From: Acestrorhynchus altus | Lineage: Eukaryota > Chordata > Actinopteri > Characiformes > Acestrorhynchidae | DNA: 64,000 nt | Direction: 5' to 3' | NCBI GenBank assembly: GCA_034509495.1 | Contig: CM067520.1 | Span: forward strand, 25,531,340 to 25,595,339 | Shown here: piece by piece, positions 21,655 through 33,242 of the stretch | Position numbering within the stretch: the first letter of the stretch is position 1 | Layout: every line of letters starts with the position of its first letter | Notes under the pieces: model-generated | Database searches by the model: none | What the model saw: only the letters and a program-made list of their open reading frames with translations | Told to the model about the DNA's origin: nothing | Position numbers and translations under genes: made by a program

Positions 21655-22262
21655 TTAACCTTTAGAACTCTGGGCCGATTTTGTGGGATGTTTTTGCAGA
21701 TTGTAATAATAATTATTAACTAATTATTATTTTTATCAATTATTATTATTTATTATTATTACTATTGTTATTATTATTGTTGTTATTATTATTATTAATA
21801 AACAGTTTATCACAGAAATCCTGTTGGAAATGGATCAGAGTATTTCTCAGCTAAAAGATTCTGATGTTGTTTGTAATAAATTAACATTAAATTAATTGTT
21901 TGTAAAAGATTAACAAGGATATTTATAATAGTAACCTCTTCAAAATACATGACAGTGGTCTAAATAAAATAAAAAACCCAACCTGAATATCCTTTATCGT
22001 TTTTATTAAATATATATGTATCACTATTATCCCGTCTCAGGACTTTTATTCTGAAATTTGAACCCTGTGTGAGCAAACAAAGAGAGCAAACAGCCCCTCC
22101 TTTCTCATTATCCTCTATAACCCAATATCTGAGTGAGTCAGTGAGGAGCTGAGTGAGTCATTAGCCCCGCCCCCTCTCTCTGATCAGTCACTGTCATCCA
22201 GGGATATGAAACATAGAATCCCGGGTTCTGGGGAAATTTGGGTTCTAAGGTTCTAAGGTGGT
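21655..22262 (+). mobile_element. Family A element with one minisatellite unit
   Basis: The left terminus 'ttaacctttagaactctggg' is followed by 'gattttgtgggatgttttt', an AT-rich interior, 'ggacttttattctgaaattt', a C-rich unit at 22163-22190 and a right end with 'gggttctaaggttctaagg'. This copy shows the element body without an expanded array. Confidence 0.7.
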
Positions 22263-23475
22263 TTCTGATCCAGTATGAGCACTTTAAAGGTGGACTAAAT
22301 GCTGCAACAATCTCCACTCACATGTTCTGTAACCATGGCAGGAATTCTAGCAGCATTTGATGCACAATCTGTCATCTTCAGGTGCGATTTTTCAGGTGCA
22401 GGTCTTCAGGTCAGTGATGCTTTTCCTGGCCTTCTGCTGGTTCTCTGGTATTTATCCCTTAATTTCCAGGCAGAAGCAGCACTGAAGAGCAGTGAAGTGT
22501 GGAGCATATGGATAGTGTCGCATTCTCTAATTCTAATTTGAACATTTTGTGTTGGAAATAGCTGGGCTGTTGGTTTTCTGGGACACACATTCATGTGAAT
22601 AAAAGCAGGGGGTCAGAAGCCGGACTCTGCAAGCTGCACACACTTTTAACGCATGACCTATAAAAAGCCCAAAACATCTAACCCATCAGCTGAAATAGCC
22701 CACTGTCAGCCCTTTTCTGGGTTTGAAAGCAGCAGATGAGGCCCAAACACTCCTGATGCTGAAAAAAAATCCACACACAAGAAGGGTCATCGCGTGGTCA
22801 AGAGGTCAGCAAACTCGCGCGCACACACACACTCGCTCACTTTCTCTCCGCGACGAGCCAGGTTTCAGTCAGATAAACAAAATTACTGAAGGGTTATCGT
22901 CTCCCAGAAGAACTGTCTGACTTCCACATAAAGAGAGTCGCTGCCCCAGAAGCCGGGTGGCCATTAAAAGCATGTGGAGGAAGAGAGGATGGGCTGGAGA
23001 GAGAGGATGAAATGGAAAGGACGTGGGAGAGAAAAAAGAGAAAGCTGATGCATATCTTTTCCATCAAACATCACGGGTCGAGCAGAGTCGCTCGAGAAAG
23101 TTGTTTTCTCCTGGAAGAAATGTAGAGCAAAGGAAAAAAAAAACAGTGTTGATTCAACACCTACAGTGTTTATATAAGTCCGACTGGACCCAAACAGAGC
23201 TGTGAGACAGAACCCAGGACTGTAGGAGTTCATTCAGCGCTGTACACCCAGCTGCCAGCTTAGCAGAAACACTGAAATGTCTCCAGAGTGAGGTTAGAGC
23301 ATTTCTGCTGATCCATTTATAATAAACAATATTGAGGTTCCTCAAAAAAACATCTACTGTACTTGATATATCATACAGAGAATAACTACACTGTGAACAA
23401 TCTGCAGTTCCTTGAAGAACCTCTAGTACACTCAAAAAACCAATAGGGGCTCCTCCAAATGTTCCTCGCTGCTCT
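22263..23475. other. Unassigned intronic sequence; no gene
   Basis: Unique DNA lies at 22590-23310, including some mixed-composition segments. A GGTTCCT/AGGAACC palindromic repeat is at 23325-23470. No coding domain. Confidence 0.4.
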
Positions 23476-23479
23476 TAAA

Positions 23480-23878
23480 TATTTCTGTTGTTGATTAGTC
23501 CTGCACTAATTTGACCCGGTTCTTACTGCAGCTCTCTTATGTTCCTCCATACAGTTCTATTGGATTAAGGTCAGGATTTTCACTTGGCCATTCCAAACCG
23601 TTGTCTTGTTGTGTGACCCACATTCTCTCTGGATTCAGCTCACGGACAGACGTTCTGACCTTTGCCTTTAGAATTTATCATTTAGAAATCAATGATGGCA
23701 AGCCGTCCTGGAATGTGGACGAGTGTCCTGGTGAATAGCAGAGTGTGTCTTCAGAAAAGGGAGGACCAATGGTGGTAGGAGCTCATTAAAGGTGAGCTGT
23801 TAAAGTGACTGTAATGGAGACCAAAGGTCATCCGGTGTCGTACGAAATAGTACCCCAAACCATGACCCCCCAGTTATG
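23480..23878 (-). pseudogene. Tc1/mariner-like transposase fossil
   Basis: On the minus strand, near 23860, the sequence reads 'GGTISYDTG' and continues with a block matching that at 58130-58230. 'caggattttcacttggccat' near 23574 is a common internal part of these elements. Stops are frequent. Confidence 0.55.
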
Positions 23879-23879
23879 C

Positions 23880-23956
<77 letters not shown>
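23880..23956. repeat. (ATCT)n microsatellite
   Basis: About 19 perfect units. Confidence 0.98.
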
Positions 23957-24021
23957 ATACACACAATTCTATTCTAAGACTATATGCTGATATGTACTGT
24001 ACAGAGACAGGGCTCACCAAT

Positions 24022-24024
<3 letters not shown>

Positions 24025-24077
<53 letters not shown>
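24025..24077. repeat. (CT)n microsatellite
   Basis: About 26 units. Confidence 0.97.
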
Positions 24078-24079
<2 letters not shown>

Positions 24080-24323
24080 TGTACCTGTGACTCAGAAAGT
24101 TAGCATTTTCTCCTCTGAGGTGAAACTGATGGAAAGCTTCTTTCAGCCCCTGAATCTTTCCCCTCACAGAATCCAAAGATTACTACCAATCATTCCCAAA
24201 CTGGAGTACAGACAGCAAGCGTTAGGGTTGTATAGGTACGTGTAATGGAACCGTCATGGTACAAACATCAAGTGGTGTTCAGGTGTTTTCATGCATTTTA
24301 AGGACAAAAGAAAATAACCTACA

Positions 24324-24324
<1 letters not shown>

Positions 24325-24388
<64 letters not shown>

Positions 24389-24413
24389 TATATACATATA
24401 TATATATATTTAT
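24325..24413. repeat. (AT)n microsatellite
   Basis: About 40 TA units with a few C interruptions, able to form a cruciform. Confidence 0.97.
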
Positions 24414-24419
24414 ATGAGT

Positions 24420-24610
24420 GTAACCTGCTTTTTGTTGGTGTAACCATCTCTACTGTCCAAAAATGACTTTCTTCTCGGTGTTGGAGCATTGCTGTGAGGA
24501 TTTGATTGCATCCAGCAACAACAGTGTGAGTGAGGTCAGCATGTATTACGATCACCACCTCATCCGCAACTCCTCAACTCATCCCAGAAGTACCGGATGG
24601 ACCTTGGGAT
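24420..24610. mobile_element. Family C MITE fragment
   Basis: 'aaccatctctactgtccaaa', 'gagcattgctgtgaggattt' and 'cccagaagtaccggatgga' belong to Family C. Confidence 0.7.
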
Positions 24611-25175
24611 GGTCTCCACTAATTGGTCAGCCACTGAGAGGTGCGTCCAGATGTAAATCAGAAAAGATGGGAACATGGTTCACAGAAGAAGGATGGATGG
24701 ATGATTATATCTACACACTTTTAAATTTAGAACCGAACGGGCAAGAACATCCCTATACGTGCGTTATCGCACTTACCATTCCTAAAACCAAGAACACAGA
24801 AAGCGTGTGCGGAGCTGTCTGTTCCTGGATGAACACGTTGCCGCCGCTCCATGGCCTTGACTGGTGCAGCTCTGGGTCGTTTGTGGGGTTTGTTTGCGGA
24901 GCTGCCAAAGCTGAGAGCAGCACTAATGCAGAGTCAGGACAAAGAGCGGACTCCGAGCGTTTATAGCCGACGTAAAGGAGGAGCCGTGGAAGGAGCTGAA
25001 GAGCATATGCTGCTGTAAAGCTCCGTCTGCCGGAGTCTCCCCAGAGAGCCGTCTCACAGGCACTTACAGAAACACTGGAGACGAACCCCTTCAGAGAGGC
25101 AGCTAATCTTTATAAAGCGGTTACCGCCTCACTAATTAAACAGCCCTCTCAGATCAGAGCAGAGAGAGAGGCAGT
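24611..25175. other. Unique intronic island, no gene
   Basis: Positions 24700-25140 have CpGs, balanced composition and no repeat signature. It is a candidate for conserved non-coding sequence. Confidence 0.3.
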
Positions 25176-25183
25176 GATATGAG

Positions 25184-25222
25184 TGTGTGTGTGTGTATGT
25201 GTGTGTGTGTGTGTGTGTGCGC
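25184..25222. repeat. (GT)n microsatellite
   Basis: About 18 GT units with one TA interruption. Confidence 0.95.
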
Positions 25223-25289
25223 GCATTTGTTTTCATAAATTTTAAGGAGAAAAGAGAGGGTGGTAAACTATACTGTTGGGACCACTGAC

Positions 25290-25682
25290 AAAGTGGTCCA
25301 AACTCTATGTCCAATTTTTTTGTGGACACCTTCAGCTACTTTAAGTTACAAAAATTGCTGACACAGAAGTGAAAATGCACACATTTGCCAAGACCCTGTA
25401 GAGGAGTACTGCCAATAGAATAGGACCCTCTGGAACAGAGAAACATGAACGTACCAGGTCGTGGACAAGAGGGGTATGAAGCCCCCCAGCATTGAGCTGT
25501 GGAGCAGTGGAATTGTGTTCTCTGGAATGATGGATCTGCATCCAGCACTTTTGGGACGAGTTGGCGTGATGATCATCCAGTATCCTGACTTCACTAATTC
25601 AATCGATGCAATCAAATTCTCACAGCAATGTTCAGACATAGAAAGTCTTCTGTAGACAGAAAATGTGCTGCGTTCCATTCAT
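25290..25682. mobile_element. Family C MITE, near complete
   Basis: Contains 'tttgtggacaccttcagcta', 'cattgagctgtggagcagtg', 'gtgttctctggaatgatgga' and 'cacagcaatgttcagacata'. The layout matches the copy at 63165-63570. Open frames here are element-derived. Confidence 0.8.
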
Positions 25683-25686
25683 TCAG

Positions 25687-25688
25687 TG

Positions 25689-25735
<47 letters not shown>
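25687..25735. repeat. (GT)n microsatellite
   Basis: About 23 GT units. An (AC)n tract lies at 25897-25920. The sequence to 26100 is otherwise unassigned. Confidence 0.96.
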
Positions 25736-26109
25736 ATGCAAGCTGGTGGATGGTAAGTGTGAATAGTCGTAAGAGCAGGTGTGTTTTCTCTCTCTGTCAG
25801 TGACAGAGAGGCATCAGCCATTCAGTGACGCCGTACTGTCCCTGTGGACTAGAGCTCATTCCTCAAGCTGTCAAAAAGCCATACAGCTCCAAACTCACAC
25901 ACACACACACACACACACACTACAGTGTATAGTCCTATATTTGTAGGGCGTCCACAGCTTCTATATGAACGTGTGTAAATGATGCCAAACTGAACCAAAA
26001 CGAACCCTGTCCTCAAACTTCAACCTGTGTGTGAAGATAAGGAGGATCTATGTTATTGATTATAATATTAGAGTGAAAGGATCAGTTGATTTGGGAAAAC
26101 TGCACAAGA

Positions 26110-26700
26110 AAGGAGGTTCTAGTTCCCTGTTGGACCTCTAATCTGGATACAAGATGAGGTACGGTTGGTCATGGAGGTACGGGTTCCGTACGGCATCCTG
26201 CAGAACATGTTGCTGCTGGACCTGTAGATCCTGCACACTCATCCCAGCTGGTCCCATAAGTGCTGGATTGTTCTCTGGTGGAGACATTCCTCTGAAACCC
26301 TTGCTGTGTGGAAGCATTATCCGTCACGAGAGGTGACACATGTCGTAGGATGTCCTGCACGTCGCTGAGCTGTTAGTGTCCCTCATGTCACTACTAACAT
26401 TGATGACTGCCGTTTGCAATAGCTACCCAGTGTGTTGCTCCACAGCAAAGTCGTGATTGAGACACTCCCCACGAGGCCTCCATATATGACCCGGACTGTC
26501 GTCTGATCCCAGACAGGACCTGGATTTGTGGTTAAAGACGATACACTTCCAATCCATATCAGTCCAGATCTTTTGGTCACAACACTACTTCAAAGGACGG
26601 TGATGGTCAAAATGGTCTAGATAGATCCAGTTCCTCGAAATAACCATCCTGTTTCTCTCAGTCCAGTGATGCACCCCTTCAGACAGTCTGTCCACAGGAT
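26110..26700 (-). pseudogene. Mariner/Tc1-like transposase fossil
   Basis: On the minus strand the frame near 26310 reads VTDNASTQQGFQRNVS, a diverged version of the DNAPTH block, and the family end 'gttggacctctaatctgg' lies near 26128. 'DQTTVRVIYGGL' near 26490 parallels the copy at 15130. Degenerate. Confidence 0.65.
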
Positions 26701-27790
26701 AAAGTGTCTTCAAGTGTGTCGTAGAGGAAAGTCAAGCAGCCCACGATCTCTCACCAAGAGGTACACTACCCAAAAGTTGCCCGAGAGTCATTTCATAGGG
26801 CACCAGTGCAAGGTGTGGAATCAGACCACACCTGTAATCAATTACAGACACGACTGACTCCACTTCGGCCATTTTTATTAACGAGTGGATTTCGTGAACA
26901 TCCGGCTATTTCTTTTCCACAGTATGATCCTCAAACACACACACACTCACACACTCATTTACAGGCGGCATTGCAATTCATCCTTTTTCAATCGACACTA
27001 TCCTCATTCGGAGCTCCCTGCCTTCGCCCCTCCATATGCTTCTTCTTGAACTGTTTTCTTTTTATGCCGAATCCTCTTCAAAAAACACCCCTCTCTGTTC
27101 CTCTCCTCCCTTCCTCTCTTCCCGGGCCGACCTGTCAGCTGTCTTCCTTTCCCCCCACCAGGATATGTGCCGCGCTGCAGAGGCGACAGCGATCAAATCC
27201 CAGACCTGTTTCTGAGCTGATGGAGAGGATAGAGCGAGAAAGGGAGGAAAAGACAAAGGTGTGGGCAAAGACACTTGCAGTGTGCCAGGAATTCTGTTTA
27301 GTCGTAATTAAAAACCAGGCTGGTGCTGGCAGCCGGCCCTCCGCTCCTTCTGTTAATATTGCCATTAATCCACCCAAACCGCTTCAGACGGCGCTACAAC
27401 CCGAGAGCATCCAGCCCCGATCTCTCCGGAGAGCCCTCCGACGGGCGCATCGGCTACATTCACATTACCAGCCTTATTGCGAGGGGCGTACGGACGCATC
27501 GATCGGGAGGTGGTGGTGATTCAGCAGCGCTGATTCTGGAATGTTAGAATCAATTCTAATTGATCAGAACAATACTTAATAAAGTCTGAGCTCGTTCTCG
27601 CAGACAAAATAAAATTCCACGGCTGCTTTCGCGCGAGCGAAATTCGATAATAAAGCCTGCTGTATTGTTTTCACTGTCTGTATTCCACGGGTGAAGAAAT
27701 ACACCGCTGCTTGGAGCCAGACATTGCTGTTATCTTATTGTATAATAACGACAATATAGTCTTAAAAAAAAAAAGCTTTTCATTTCTTTG
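26701..27790. other. Unique intronic island, candidate enhancer; no gene
   Basis: From about 26870 the DNA is free of recognised repeats for some 900 bp apart from a short AC tract at 26937-26958. It contains TAATTAAA near 27305, two AATTCTAAT/AATTGATC motifs near 27550 and the CpG-rich 'cgcgcgagcg' near 27632. A 237-residue frame is open at 26806-27519 but starts with repeat-like residues and lacks any domain or splice context, so I do not call it a gene. Confidence 0.35.
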
Positions 27791-27845
27791 ATGTGTATGA
27801 ACAGGTTCACAGACGCCGAGATAGCGTTTGTTAAGTGATAATAGT

Positions 27846-28025
27846 GCGGTGGCTTGCTGGCAGGTTTGCCTCTCAGGGGTCTTGGGTTCAAGGCCCTGTC
27901 TGGGTGGAGTTTCCATGTTCTCCCTGTGTTCTCCCATATTCCAAAAGTATGGATATCAGATGAATAGGCTACTTTAAATTACCCTGGTAAGCAAATGAGT
28001 GTGTTTATGTGTAAGTGAAAGGACC
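27846..28025 (+). mobile_element. tRNA-derived SINE
   Basis: A-box-like 'tggcttgctggcaggttt' and B box 'ggttcaaggcc' (27885-27895) are followed by 'tgggtggagtttccatgttc' and 'ccatattccaaaagtatgg', the usual teleost SINE body. A second copy lies at 35981. Confidence 0.8.
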
Positions 28026-28029
28026 CTAA

Positions 28030-28620
28030 ACTGGGTCCTTAAATCCCAATTTAAATACCAAAGGAGCTTCCAGTGCATGTTTACTGCTCTGTCCACGTGA
28101 ACATGATCAACCTGCATACAGACTCTGACTCATCAGGGAGAGGGGTGGGGCTAAAGACATCGTTGACCCAGATATTGGGTTATATTGCTCACACAGTGTT
28201 CAAATTTCAGAATAAAAGTCATGAGAAGAGAAAATACTGACGCTTACATAAATATTAAAAAATGTTTATTGTAATAAATAATAAAAATTCATGTGTTTTT
28301 CTAATTTTATTTAGAACACTGTCAAGAACTTTGAAGAACCTGTTGATTTTAATATCCTTGCCAATCTAATCATAAATAATTCAACAGAAATTCTTCTAAA
28401 ATCACTCCGGATTATCAATTTCTTTATTTTTTTCCAAAATGAAGAGAGATTTGAGTAGCCGAGGATCTCCTGAAAATAATCATTTCTGTTATGTTGAATA
28501 AAATGTCAAAATAGGCCTGGGTTTCTAAACAATGTCTCTAATAATTTTATGTTTACACCCTAAAGGCCGTAAAACGCCAAACTCGACAGTCCGCCAAACA
28601 GTCCGTTTCCAAACTTTTGA
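28030..28620 (-). mobile_element. Family A element with one minisatellite unit
   Basis: Reverse of the copy at 21655: 'ccagtgcatgtttactgctc', one G-rich unit near 28140, 'tgttcaaatttcagaataaa', then the AT-rich interior. Confidence 0.7.
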
Positions 28621-28970
28621 CAAGTAAAGTATTTTAAACTAAATTGAACCACAGTCAAATAAGAGATTTCTACAATCCCAATCAAATGGAACCCTGCTGG
28701 ATCCAGAGATTCCCTCCCCGACCGGTTCCGGTGCTTTATGAACTCAGCTTTTTATCTGTAGGTGACTCATATCTGTCATCAGCATGAACACGCTTCTGTC
28801 CCGAATGGACCTGAAAGCACGCATGTCCTCTTTTTCTTTAGCAAGGGATCTGCTGCCCACGCTGGATCATGACCACAGTGACACACTCACACATCACACT
28901 AAGAAAAGAAAGATTAAGAAGAAAGAGGGAGAGAGAGAGAGAGAGAGCAGGTCACCTTAGTATAAAGATG
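28621..28970. other. No gene; unassigned sequence
   Basis: A GA tract of about 12 units lies at 28926-28948. Otherwise nothing recognisable. Confidence 0.45.
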
Positions 28971-28974
28971 AATC

Positions 28975-29345
28975 TTACATGGAAGAGTGAGCATCGATAA
29001 TGTAAATTAGATGTTTCTTTAACCATCTATCAGTTTCTGACATCGACTGGAAGAACGACGTTCCCACTCCTCCAGACGGAATTCTTTCAGCTCTGTGATG
29101 TTTCAGCATCAGTCTTTGTACAGATGCTCTTCCGTTCTCCTCAAACCCCCTCTGATACCATAAAGATCTCATAGTGGTTTCTGTGATGGAGAGATCTCCA
29201 CACCCTGCTGCAGCAGAGCAGCTCCAAACCATCACACTCCCACCACCATGTTTCACAGCTGCTATGAGGTTCTTGTGTTCACATGCTGGGTTTGGTTCGT
29301 CCAAACGTGTCTTCTGTTACTGTGAGGAAAAGACACTTGTAGTGT
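28975..29345 (-). pseudogene. Tc1-like transposase fragment
   Basis: The minus-strand frame 29304-28975 reads ACEHKNLIAAVKHGGGSVMV, then WSC, the conserved block after the first catalytic Asp of Tc1 transposases. The C-terminal part is out of frame. It is truncated at both ends. Confidence 0.75.
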
Positions 29346-29614
29346 CAGCTGGTGTAGACTGATGTAAACAGTCTGGAAGATCAGACTTGAGTAAAAGTTC
29401 AGAACTGAGACGTGAAGATCTGAGAAGACTGGATTGTGAGTGTCAGCTCTTTTGACTCTTCAGCTCTGAAACATGAACACGGTCATCTTCTCATCTCACA
29501 CAGCTCTGCTCCCTCATCATAGTCCTCCTCCTTCTCTTCCTCCACCTTCGTCACCCTCGTCTCCGGCTGTCAGAGGACCGGAACACTCTGGAGGTGTTGA
29601 GGTGAACCAGAGCA

Positions 29615-29666
<52 letters not shown>

Positions 29667-29940
29667 TCTCTCTGAAGAGAACTCTATGACGGCTTGTAGA
29701 CTTTAAACAAGGACAAGGATGACATTGAACACGGACGGCTGCTGGTTTCTCTCCCTGGGGAGCTGTTTGCTTTTGCGAACACACCGACCCCCCTGTCCCC
29801 CCCGTCCCCTGTCCCCCATGTCTCTGTCACTCTCTCATGCCACTGTCAGGCATCTGCAAGCTTTTTGATTGATGCTGTAGAGAACGAGAGAATTAAAATG
29901 ATGGAGTGATGACAAACAATTCGTGCATGCATTCAGGGCT
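29346..29940. other. CT tract and unassigned sequence; no gene
   Basis: A (CT)n tract of about 30 units lies at 29617-29672. The rest has no recognised content. Confidence 0.45.
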
Positions 29941-29941
29941 A

Positions 29942-29944
<3 letters not shown>

Positions 29945-30014
<70 letters not shown>

Positions 30015-30026
30015 TGTGTGTGTGTG
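29945..30026. repeat. (GT)n microsatellite
   Basis: About 40 GT units, one of the longest in the window. Confidence 0.97.
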
Positions 30027-30950
30027 CTGATTTTGATTTTCTGGAACTGATTGAAGGACTGAAGGGTTTTGTTTTATTACTGAGATCAGGCTTAAGTTTA
30101 GAAGATCTCATCTACAGTAATTCGTCCCTCTTACGGAACCTTTACAATCGAAGGAAAAACCTGTAACATTTAATGGATGTCAGTGTAAAAAGATTTTATG
30201 CCATGTCATTTTGGAGCGTTCCCATTGGCCCATTTATGAAACTGAACTTTTTACACAATGAGAAGAACAGCAAGATGTGCATTATGTCAAAAAGTGCAAA
30301 ACTGGAGACGCAGGCTTTTCGTGTTCCAGGGACGACATACAAAACTTCAAAAAGAACTGGTATGTGTCCCCTCCCAGAGACATCTGCATTCATAAATGTC
30401 TATCAAGATATTTGTATCTCACCATGATGATCCTACTTACTTCAATAATCAAGAGCAAACCAAACTAATGTCTGAGGTTTAAATGAGACAAGCTCCTCCA
30501 AAGTCTTCTTTAACGATGATCTAATGTTTTGAACCTGGTTCTAATTTTAGGCGTTAAAAGTAATAATAAATGTGATATAAATATATATAAATATATATAT
30601 ATATATAATGACATCACCGTGTCCTAACTGTTTATATATGACTGTAAAATATTTGGTCCTGGAATGAACGGTGTAGGTGATTTCAGCATTAATTCATTAG
30701 ACATTTATGTTCATATTTCTCCAAGATCAGATATCTCCAAAATGGCATGTTTACAGGAGAAGCAAAAAGCCTTCTTATCGTTCGTTGAAGTCAGTGGAAC
30801 ATTCTATTGGTCCATTCATCATAACTTTAACACAGTGTGAAGAACACCTGCCAGACTGACATCATGTGAAAAAGTGAACAGCAATGGAGCAAAAATGGAG
30901 ATACAAGGTTTTTGTGTGAGAGCAGTATGATCAATGCATATGACACGTGT
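30027..30950 (-). mobile_element. Paired repeat segments around a Tc1-like terminal fragment
   Basis: Segments at 30214-30325 and 30800-30920 share the order 'cattggcccatttatgaa', 'gtgaagaac/gagaagaac', 'atgtcaaaaagtgcaaaa', 'ggagacgcaggcttttcg' with divergence. Between them, 30418-30530 matches the Tc1 end at 44755-44830 ('aatcaagagcaaaccaaact', 'aatgtctgaggtttaaat'). Confidence 0.5.
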
Positions 30951-30955
30951 TAAAA

Positions 30956-31404
30956 AATGTGTGTGTGTGTGTGTGTGTGTGATTACGCCTGTGAGTGTGT
31001 GCCCATGTTTTCCTTCGTATCCCAGAATTATATATCTCCGTGCACTCGAACGACGCCGTGTGATCAGTTTCCTCCACAGGATGTGTTCCCTCTTGACACG
31101 CCGTATGCATTCGGAATGTGTCGGCGATTTATACACACCAGGCAAAACACAGCAAACCATCTGGAGGAGCGGGGACACGTGTTCCGGAGTTGTGTTTTAA
31201 TTAAGCAGCATCGTGTTCAGGTATTAAAGTCACACCGTTACTCAAACGTCAGGCCCGAGAAACACAATGAGCTTCTGTTGTGCGTGGATGGAATGTTTCT
31301 TCAAATGCAGATTTTGGGAAAAAAAGGAAAAAAGGTGACGTGCAGTTTAACTTTTATGACCTTAGAGCTGCACTTTGAGGACAGTTACATTCTACACTTC
31401 ATAA
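30956..31404. other. (GT)n tract and unique intronic island
   Basis: A GT tract of 12 units lies at 30958-30981. Positions 30982-31240 are unique and CpG-containing with 'ttttaattaagcagc' near 31195, a candidate non-coding conserved element. No gene. Confidence 0.35.
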
Positions 31405-31955
31405 CCCAGGATCTGAGTAACCTGCTCAACCTGCACACAGACTCTGACTGATCAGAGAGAGGGGGCGGGGCTGATGCTCAACCTGCATACAAACTCTGAC
31501 TGATCAGAGAGAGGGGGCGGGGCTGATGATCAACCTGCACGCACACTCTGACTGATCAGAGAGAGGGGGCGGGGCTGATGATCAACCTGCACGCAGACTC
31601 TGACTGATCAGAGAGAGGGGGTGGGGCTGATGATCAACCTGCACGCAGACTCTGACTGATCAGAGAGAGGGGGCGGGGCTGATGATCAACCTGCATGCAG
31701 ACTCTGACTGATCAGAGAGAGGGGGCGGGGCTGATGATCAACTCGCATACAGACTCTGACTGATCAGAGAGAGGGGGCGGGGCTGACGCTCAACCTGCAT
31801 ACAGACTCTGACTGATCAGAGAGAGGGGGCGGGGCTGACGCTCAACCCGCACACAGACTCTGACTGATCAGAGAGAGGGGGCGGGGCTGACGCTCAACCT
31901 GCATACAGACTCTGACTGATCAGAGAGAGGGGGCGGGGCTGATGATTTTAATTTA
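31405..31955 (-). mobile_element. Family A minisatellite array, 10 units of 52 bp
   Basis: Ten head-to-tail units of 52 bp, each with 'ctgactgatcagagag' and GGGGGCGGGG, differing at a few positions (CTGCAYRCAGAC; TGATGA or TGACGC). The flanks are short compared with other copies. Confidence 0.95.
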
Positions 31956-32710
31956 TAATTCTCAATTTGTGAGGGTTCTGCCCTAGAGGCAGCGCTGCAG
32001 GCAAGCTTTTAAAGACAGACAGAGGCAGGTGATTGGTTGAGGAAAGTGGGCAAAGCATTTAAGGTTCCTGGTAGAAATTTCATTTCGGTACCATTACAGG
32101 CCAACATTACTGTAACCTTTAGAAAACATTGCTGTACTTACGTATAACTGTGTCTGATAGCTGGGAATAAAGGCCGAGCTCCTGATTTTTGTTTATGAGT
32201 CTGATTTATTCTGAGGAAGAATAACAGGATGGTAAAAAGGCTTGTAGAACCAAATTAAAAGCTTTTAATTAAACAACAACTGAAACAGTGAAGAAATGCA
32301 TTCTGGGCACCTTTAGGGTAATAAATTACAGAAGACAGACGCCTGAAAAGAAGATGAGTAATAGCTGAACGATAAGGCTGCAGCTTAGGGGTTAATAGGG
32401 TCAGGATTTATTGCTCTGGTTTTTAATGGATTTGCTGTTTAATTAAGTGATAAGTGACAGATATGTCCAGATATGTCTCGTGAGAGTGGTATGAAACATC
32501 CTCTCTGCCATCCAGCCTGGTAGGCAGGCAGGGGGTGGAGTCTTTGCCCTTGATCTGTTGTATAATTGGACAGCACGTTTGTCAGAGACGTGATTGGACC
32601 GTTAGAACCGGTCTAATTGGGTGTGTGGTGTGTTATTAGGGGTTGGAGGTGTGGTGTGTTATTCCTCTCAAGCTGGGAGGAAATGCAGAAATGTGTCAAA
32701 GCAGCCTGTG
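31956..32710. other. Unassigned intronic sequence; no gene
   Basis: Mixed AT-rich DNA with no recognised repeat or coding frame. Confidence 0.4.
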
Positions 32711-32711
32711 T

Positions 32712-32712
<1 letters not shown>

Positions 32713-32749
<37 letters not shown>

Positions 32750-32819
32750 GAGGCCCCATCATTTATTTATGGGTGAGGGTCCTATACTTCTGAAGCAAAG
32801 TTCTACCTTACCACAGCCT

Positions 32820-32876
<57 letters not shown>
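32713..32876. repeat. Two (AC)n microsatellites
   Basis: Tracts at 32714-32748 and 32820-32876 are separated by 70 bp of unique sequence. Confidence 0.96.
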
Positions 32877-32877
<1 letters not shown>

Positions 32878-33186
32878 CAGTCACACAGCAGCTGCAGGCA
32901 GACTAGGCTGATAGCTCATGCACTGTGTGTGTATGCATGTAGACATGTTATTAGTATTAGTGTTTGTTTTTCCAGCTTTGTGAGGACCTGTGTCTCCACG
33001 ATGATAGAAAAACAAGGCGTGTCAGTGAATGTGTGTGTGACTGATGTCAAGGTGATCAGATGGAACTTGCAACATGGCAACAACCAAACCTATGGATTCA
33101 ACATCTTTAGTAGGGATGTAAGAAAATATCAATGCATGAGTATCAAGATATTAGATCGAGACTGTATCGATAGGCAGTAAACATGC

Positions 33187-33188
<2 letters not shown>

Positions 33189-33237
<49 letters not shown>
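33189..33237. repeat. (AT)n microsatellite
   Basis: About 24 TA units. Flanking DNA to 34100 is AT-rich and unassigned; I see no gene. Confidence 0.96.

Positions 33238-33242
<5 letters not shown>

Noticed and set aside
26806..27519. 237-residue open frame on the + strand
   Set aside because: It starts with a non-ATG-like context, includes an (AC)n translation, has no recognisable domain and lacks a coding-like neighbour. It is better explained as chance openness in intronic DNA.
27846..27930. Functional tRNA gene
   Set aside because: A- and B-box-like motifs are present, but there is no complete cloverleaf and the following sequence is a SINE body.
28975..29304. Intact Tc1 transposase gene
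   Set aside because: Only a short conserved block is in frame. The rest is frameshifted and truncated.
31405..31955. CRISPR-like regular array
   Set aside because: The 52-bp units are contiguous with no variable spacers, and the genome is a vertebrate. It is a minisatellite.
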